DNA of 64,000 bases. It comes from Streptomyces rishiriensis. Lineage in GTDB: Bacteria; Actinomycetota; Actinomycetes; Streptomycetales; Streptomycetaceae. Position numbers and translations under genes: made by a program. The notes under the pieces are model-generated. The model saw nothing but the letters and a program-made list of their open reading frames with translations, made no database searches and had not been told where the DNA came from. Numbering within the stretch: the first letter of the stretch is position 1; every line of letters begins with the position of its first letter. Of the stretch, positions 59,811 through 64,000 are shown one piece after another. Where the stretch lies: positions 44,024 to 108,023 of the forward strand of contig NZ_BEWA01000005.1 of NCBI RefSeq assembly GCF_003112535.1, given 5' to 3'.

Positions 59811-60713
59811 TCAGGCGTCGCCCTCGGATCGGGCCCCGTCGTCGAAGCTGGCGAAGTACGCGGCGACCATGTCCTCGTCGCCGTGCCCCTGCGCGGCGGC
59901 GCGTTCCAGCCGCTCGGCGCTCGCCACCGCCACGTCCAGCCGGACCCCGTTCTCGCGGCCGGCCTCGACGATCAGACGCGCGTCCTTGGCGGCCGTCGTC
60001 ACCGCGAACTGGGCGGGCGAGAGCCGGTCGTCGAGGACCAGAGCCGTCTTCGCCTTCAGGTATCCCATGTCGAGCGGGCCGCCCGCGATCAGCTCGAAGA
60101 ACGCGTGCGGGTCGACACCCAGGGCCTGCGACAGGGCGAGGACCTCGCCGGCCGCGGCGGTGGCCGCGATGACCCAGCTGTTGGCCACCAGTTTCAGGCG
60201 GGTGGCGCTGCCCTCGGCGCCGTCCTCGCCGGTCCACACGGTCCGCGCGCCGACGGCCTCCAGGACGGGGGCCACCGCGTCGCGGCCGGCCGGCGGTCCC
60301 GCCGCGAGCACGGTCAGCTGACCGGCCTCGGCGGGCTGGCGGGTGCCCAGCACGGGCGCGTCGAAGAAGACGAGGTCGTGGGCGCGGGCGAAGGCTGCCA
60401 GGTCGCCGACGGCCTCGATCCCGACGGTCGTCGACTGCACCCAGGCCGCCCCGGCGCGCAGTGCGGGCGCCGCTTCGCGCATGACGTCCAGCACGGCAGG
60501 GCCGTCGTAGAGCATGGTCAGGACGACGTCCGCGCCCTCGACGGCCGCGGCGGGGGTGTCGACGACGTGCACGCCGTCCGCGGCGAGCGGCTCCGCCTTG
60601 GCGCGGGTGCGGTTCCAGGCGCGCACGGTGTGGCCGGCCCGGGCCAGGTTGCGGGCCATCGCCGCGCCCATGATGCCTGTGCCGAGGACGCTCACGGTCA
60701 GGTTGTCTGTCAT
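59811..60713 (-). CDS. 3-Hydroxyisobutyrate-dehydrogenase-like oxidoreductase
   Basis: A 300-residue beta-hydroxyacid dehydrogenase. N-terminal Rossmann motif VLGTGIMGAAMARNLARAG, followed by WNRTRAKAE (Arg-rich after strand 2, suggesting NADP), the substrate loop QSTTVGIEAVGDLA and the catalytic Lys in TRLKLVANSWV. The C-terminal helices include GYLKAKTALVLDDRLSPAQF and LIVEAGRENGVRLDVA. Reaction is oxidation or reduction of a 3-hydroxy acid; substrate is unknown. Start at ATG 60713. Confidence 0.87.
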   Translation of the reverse strand: MTDNLTVSVLGTGIMGAAMARNLARAGHTVRAWNRTRAKAEPLAADGVHVVDTPAAAVEGADVVLTMLYDGPAVLDVMREAAPALRAGAAWVQSTTVGIEAVGDLAAFARAHDLVFFDAPVLGTRQPAEAGQLTVLAAGPPAGRDAVAPVLEAVGARTVWTGEDGAEGSATRLKLVANSWVIAATAAAGEVLALSQALGVDPHAFFELIAGGPLDMGYLKAKTALVLDDRLSPAQFAVTTAAKDARLIVEAGRENGVRLDVAVASAERLERAAAQGHGDEDMVAAYFASFDDGARSEGDA

Positions 60714-60810
60714 GCCGCCAACCTACTTCGACGCGGCGCGGACCAGACCGTCCGGCCACGCCCGGTGCCGCCGACCGCGGCCTGCGCGGGCCCCCGGCGG
60801 GCCCCGTGTC

Positions 60811-62055
60811 TCACCCGGCGAGCAGCGCGCCCAGCGGGTCGTCCAGCACCGGCTGCCAGGCCAGCTCGGCCGCGCCCACCAGGCTGTTGTGGTCGAGGGA
60901 GCAGGCGAGGATGGGCACCCCGCCGCTGTGGCCCCACAGACTGCGGTCCGAGACGACCGCGCGCAGCCGGCCGGGGTCGGCGTCCAGGAGGGTGCCGTGC
61001 AGACCGCCGAGGACGATGCGGTCGGGGTTGAGGATGTTCACCAGGCCCGCCAGGCCCAGTCCGAGCCGGTCGATCAGAGCCTCGGCGGCCGTGCGGACGA
61101 CCGGATCGCCGTACTCCTCGCGGATCAGTTCGTTGGCCTGCTGCAGCAGGGAGCCCTCCGGGCCGGGCTCGCGGCCGGCCGCGGTGAGCAGGGCGAGCGG
61201 ATCGGCCTCGACGTCGAGGCAGCCGCGGCTGCCGCAGTGACAGGGCCGGCCCTCGGGGTTGACGGTGAGGTGGCCGACTTCCAGGGCGAGGCCCGAACTG
61301 CCGGTGTGCAGACGGCCGTCGAGCACCAGCGCGCCACCGACGCCCCGGTGCCCGGTGGCCACGCACAGCAGATCGCGGGCGCCGCGTCCCGCACCGTGGC
61401 GGTGCTCGGCGAGGGCGGCGAGATTGACGTCGTTGGCCGCGAAGGCGGGACCGGGGACGCCCGCGGCCCTGATCCTCTCGGCGAAGATCTCCCGGACCGG
61501 CGCCCCCGCGGGCCACGCAAGGTGCAGCGGGTTCAGCGCCAGCCCCTCGGGTTCGGTGACGGCGGACGGCACGGCGAGGCCGGCGCCCACACAGCGCCTG
61601 CCGGTCCGCCGCAGCAGTTCCGCCCCGGCGTCGACGGCGGCGCCGAGGACCTTGGCCGGGTCGGCGTCGACGGTCTCGCAGCTGGGCGTCGTGGCGACGA
61701 TCCGGCCGCCGAGGCCGACCAGCGCGGCCCGGAACCCGTCGGAGTGGACCTGGGCGGCCAGCACGACCGGACCTTCGCGCGCCACTTCCAGCCGGTGCGA
61801 GGGGCGGCCCTGCGAACCCGCGGCCGCGGCGGGCCGCGCGTCCACCCGGATCAGCCCCAGCGCCTCCAGCTCCGCGGCGACCGCGCCCGCCGTCGCCCGG
61901 GTGACGCCGAGTTCCGCGGTGAGCACGGCGCGGGTGGGCGCCCGCCCGGTGTGCACGAGCTCCAACGCGGGCCCGAGCGCTCCGCGCCCCCGGTCCAACC
62001 GCGCCCTCGAGGTGGTCCCTTCCCCCGCCGGCCGGGGGTCCGCCTTGCCGCTCAT
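60811..62055 (-). CDS. ROK-family transcriptional regulator
   Basis: A 414-residue NagC/Mlc-like regulator. A winged helix-turn-helix (about 35-70: TRAVLTAELGVTRATAGAVAAELEALGLIRV) precedes the ROK domain with the zinc motif CHCGSRGCLDVEA (about 275-287), where CXCGXXGCXE is conserved except the final Glu becomes Asp-Val-Glu. GVGGALVLDGRLHTGSSGLALEVGHLTV is the sugar-kinase phosphate loop. The ATG at 62055 starts MSGKADPRPAGEG. Regulates sugar genes, which are not adjacent. Confidence 0.87.
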   Translation of the reverse strand: MSGKADPRPAGEGTTSRARLDRGRGALGPALELVHTGRAPTRAVLTAELGVTRATAGAVAAELEALGLIRVDARPAAAAGSQGRPSHRLEVAREGPVVLAAQVHSDGFRAALVGLGGRIVATTPSCETVDADPAKVLGAAVDAGAELLRRTGRRCVGAGLAVPSAVTEPEGLALNPLHLAWPAGAPVREIFAERIRAAGVPGPAFAANDVNLAALAEHRHGAGRGARDLLCVATGHRGVGGALVLDGRLHTGSSGLALEVGHLTVNPEGRPCHCGSRGCLDVEADPLALLTAAGREPGPEGSLLQQANELIREEYGDPVVRTAAEALIDRLGLGLAGLVNILNPDRIVLGGLHGTLLDADPGRLRAVVSDRSLWGHSGGVPILACSLDHNSLVGAAELAWQPVLDDPLGALLAG

Positions 62056-62083
62056 GAGGGCGAGTCTCCCATGATCCGCTTCG

Positions 62084-62746
62084 TCAGGAGGCGTCCGGGA
62101 AGCCACTGACGCGCAGGGTGACGTTCAGCCGTCCGGTCAGACCCAGCCCGGCCGGGGCCGTGCCCGGCAGCACCCGCGGCACCCCGTGATAGGCGAGCCT
62201 GGACGCTCCCCCGAACACGAACAGGTCGCCGCTGCGCAGTTCGACGTCCGTGTAGGGGCGGGTCCGCGTCCGTGTGTTGCCGAAGCGGAAGACGCAGGCG
62301 TCGCCGAGGCTGAAGGAGACGACGGGCGCCGTGGCGCGCTCGTCGGCGTCACGGTGCATGCCCATCCGGGCGTCGCCCTCGTAGAAGTTGATCAACGCGA
62401 TGTCGTAGGCGGCGCCGGCGGCCTCCGCCGGGCCCAGCGCGTCGGACACGGCGCGCCGGCCCAGCTCGCCCAGCCAGGCCGGGAAGGGTTTGACGGGCGT
62501 GCCGTCGCCGTCGGCGACCGTGCGGGCGTAGGCGTACGGGTACCAGTGCCAACCCAGGCAGACCTGGCGCGCGGTCATGACGCCACCGCCGGGTGTGCGG
62601 ACCGTGCGCAGGCCGGCCGGAGGGCGGGCCCACTCCCGGCAGGCCCGCAGCAGCTCGCGCTGACGGGCGGCGTCCAGCCAGTCGGGCAGATGCACCGCAC
62701 CGGGCGCGACCTGCGCCCGCTCCCGCGGAAACAGCTCGGTGTCCAT
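62084..62746 (-). CDS. AlkB-type 2OG/Fe(II) DNA dioxygenase
   Basis: A 220-residue AlkB homologue that oxidatively removes alkyl groups from nucleic acids. Iron ligands are His and Asp in GMHRDADE and His in RLAYHGVPRVL; the 2-oxoglutarate/substrate arginines are in RLNVTLRVSG (RxNxTxR). LINFYEGDARMGMH and SFSLGDACVFRF are typical. The ATG at 62746 has a GGAGGATGGGGGC sequence upstream and gives the natural N-terminus MDTELFPRERAQVAPGAVH. Confidence 0.9.
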   Translation of the reverse strand: MDTELFPRERAQVAPGAVHLPDWLDAARQRELLRACREWARPPAGLRTVRTPGGGVMTARQVCLGWHWYPYAYARTVADGDGTPVKPFPAWLGELGRRAVSDALGPAEAAGAAYDIALINFYEGDARMGMHRDADERATAPVVSFSLGDACVFRFGNTRTRTRPYTDVELRSGDLFVFGGASRLAYHGVPRVLPGTAPAGLGLTGRLNVTLRVSGFPDAS

Positions 62747-62812
62747 GCCCCCATCCTCCTCCTCGTCTCCGGCACCCGGCCTGATCTGCGGCTCGGCTAG
62801 CCTTGACCCACG

Positions 62813-63964
62813 ATGAACGACGCTATGACGACGCCGTGGGGCGAGGTCGCCCTGGCCCGCTTCCCCGAGGACCCGCGCGAGACGCTGCGCGCCTGGGACG
62901 CCGCCGACGCGTATCTGCTCAGACATCTCGCGGCGCGGGACGTTCCGCCGTCCGGCGACGTGGTGGTGTTCGGCGACCGCTGGGGCGCGCTGGTCACGGC
63001 GCTCGCGGCGCACCGCCCGACCCAGATCACCGACTCGTGGCTGGGGCAGGAGGCGACTCGGGGGAACCTCGCGCGGGCCGGCGTCGAGACCGGCGCCGTG
63101 CGGCTGCTCACCACCCAGGACCCGGTGCCGGAGCGGATCGACGTGCTGCTGGTCAGGGTGCCCAAGAGCCTCGCACTGCTGGAGGACCAGCTGCTGCGGC
63201 TGGCGCCGGCCGTGCACGCGGACACCGTCGTCGTCGGCGCCGGCATGGTGAAGGAGATCCACACCTCGACGCTGCGGCTGTTCGAGCGGATCATCGGGCC
63301 GACCCGGACCTCTCTCGCCGAGCAGAAGGCGCGGCTGGTGTTCTGCACCCCGGATCCGTCGCTGAAGCGGCCCCGCAACCCCTGGCCGCACACCTACGAT
63401 CTGCCCGACGACGTCGGCGGCGCTCTTTCGGGCCGTCCGGTCGTCAATCACGCCGGAGTGTTCTGCGCCGAGCGGCTCGACATCGGCACCCGGTTCTTTC
63501 TGCGGCATCTGCCGAGGACGACGGGCGGGCGCCGGGTCGTCGACCTGGGCTGCGGCAACGGGATCGTCGGCACGGCGGTGGCGCTGGCCGACCCGGCCGC
63601 CGAGGTGCTGTTCACGGACGAGTCGTTCCAGGCGGTGGCGTCGGCGGAGGCCACCTACAAGGCGAACGGGGTGCCGGGGCACGCCGAGTTCCGGGTCGGC
63701 GACGGGCTGGCGGGGGTGGCGGACGGCAGTGTGGACGTCGTGCTGAACAACCCGCCGTTCCACTCCCACCAGGCCACGACGGACGCGACGGCGTGGCGCA
63801 TGTTCACCGGGGCGCGGCGCGCGCTGCGACCGGGCGGCGAACTGTGGGTGGTGGGCAACCGGCACCTGGGCTACCACGTCAAGCTGAAGCGGCTGTTCGG
63901 CGCCTGCGAGACGGTCGCCGGCGACCGCAAGTTCGTGGTGCTGAGGGCGGTCAGGCCCGGGTGA
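62813..63964 (+). CDS. RlmG/RsmC-type rRNA guanine methyltransferase
   Basis: A 383-residue protein with an N-terminal inactive methyltransferase-like domain (about 1-200) and a C-terminal catalytic domain. The SAM motif is VVDLGCGNGIVGTAVALA and the catalytic LNNPPFHSHQATTDATAW carries NPPF, diagnostic of the RsmC/RlmG N2-guanine family. HTYDLPDDVGGALSGRPVVNHAGVF is the linker between domains. Expected to methylate a guanine of 23S rRNA; exact base is unproven. The ATG at 62813 starts MNDAMTTPWGEVAL. It overlaps the 3' end of a convergent partial gene. Confidence 0.88.
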   Translation: MNDAMTTPWGEVALARFPEDPRETLRAWDAADAYLLRHLAARDVPPSGDVVVFGDRWGALVTALAAHRPTQITDSWLGQEATRGNLARAGVETGAVRLLTTQDPVPERIDVLLVRVPKSLALLEDQLLRLAPAVHADTVVVGAGMVKEIHTSTLRLFERIIGPTRTSLAEQKARLVFCTPDPSLKRPRNPWPHTYDLPDDVGGALSGRPVVNHAGVFCAERLDIGTRFFLRHLPRTTGGRRVVDLGCGNGIVGTAVALADPAAEVLFTDESFQAVASAEATYKANGVPGHAEFRVGDGLAGVADGSVDVVLNNPPFHSHQATTDATAWRMFTGARRALRPGGELWVVGNRHLGYHVKLKRLFGACETVAGDRKFVVLRAVRPG

Positions 63965-64000
63965 GCCCCACCCCGACGAGGATCCGCTCGACGGCGCGCG
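63951..64000 (-). CDS. C-terminal end of a gene running in from the right
   Basis: A minus-strand frame open from the window edge ends at TGA 63951-63953. It reads RAVERILVGVGLTRA and stops, which is like the C-terminal helix of a TetR-family regulator. It overlaps the last codons of the RlmG-like gene. Too short for any firm assignment. Confidence 0.35.
   Translation of the reverse strand, partial: RAVERILVGVGLTRA

Noticed and set aside
1..64000. tRNA, rRNA or insertion sequence
   Set aside because: No cloverleaf, rRNA-like sequence, transposase or paired terminal inverted repeats were seen by eye; a covariance search was not possible.

Overview
The window is high-GC DNA with GTG/ATG starts, Shine-Dalgarno sites, tightly overlapping genes and an actinobacterial gene repertoire (PucR, MHS transporter, MbtH, Rv1733c-like protein, Cds1, DUF1272, ROK). 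It reads as Streptomyces chromosome. I saw no rRNA, tRNA, CRISPR array or intact insertion sequence.

Layout. 1-4945 is an accessory stretch: a truncated tachylectin-like repeat protein, two proteins I cannot assign, long gene-poor gaps and a SAM methyltransferase. A remnant of an RpiB-family isomerase gene (4972-5091) marks a junction. 5245-31041 is a biosynthetic gene cluster. 31159-64000 is ordinary streptomycete housekeeping and conserved DNA: a 3-hydroxybutyrate dehydrogenase / PucR / MHS transporter set, Nudix, lnt, a WzyC-like membrane protein, a glutamate racemase-like protein, a glycosyltransferase, a TerD-type protein, a MOSC protein, a beta-helix-AAA fusion, a DeoR regulator, Cds1, an RsbW-like kinase, TetR/DUF4865, a UvrA paralogue, a ROK regulator, AlkB and RlmG.

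How the cluster should work. A translationally coupled operon (5512-12756) encodes a LysW-type amino-group carrier protein ending in EDWGE with LysX, LysZ, LysY and LysK homologues, a split transketolase and a DegT-type aminotransferase. This combination is the one known from AmCP-dependent secondary metabolism (vazabitide A; related logic in azinomycin and ficellomycin). Carrier-bound glutamate is reduced to the semialdehyde, extended by two carbons and transaminated to a 2,6-diamino-5,7-dihydroxyheptanoate (DADH)-like amino acid, then released. A C-A-PCP NRPS (15107-18262), whose hand-read code matches valine, and a two-module NRPS (20045-27103) ending in a condensation domain would assemble the peptide. 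They are helped by an MbtH protein, a type II thioesterase, an SDR, a lone PCP and a pair of acyl-CoA dehydrogenases that could desaturate a carrier-bound acyl group such as valyl-S-PCP. A B12-type radical SAM enzyme of the RiPP-maturation family and an MFS exporter close the cluster.

What is unusual. A RiPP-type B12 radical SAM enzyme sits in an AmCP/NRPS cluster with no obvious RiPP precursor. I see no sulfotransferase or other obvious azabicycle- or aziridine-forming gene, no terminal thioesterase domain and no pathway regulator. The AmCP operon is preceded by a promoter, a 36-residue ORF and two hairpins resembling a leader/attenuator. Outside the cluster, the MHS transporter and 3-hydroxybutyrate dehydrogenase genes share a bipartite promoter element (GAACTATG-N7-ACCACATG-N21-TAnGGT), a strong candidate for the target of the adjacent PucR regulator.
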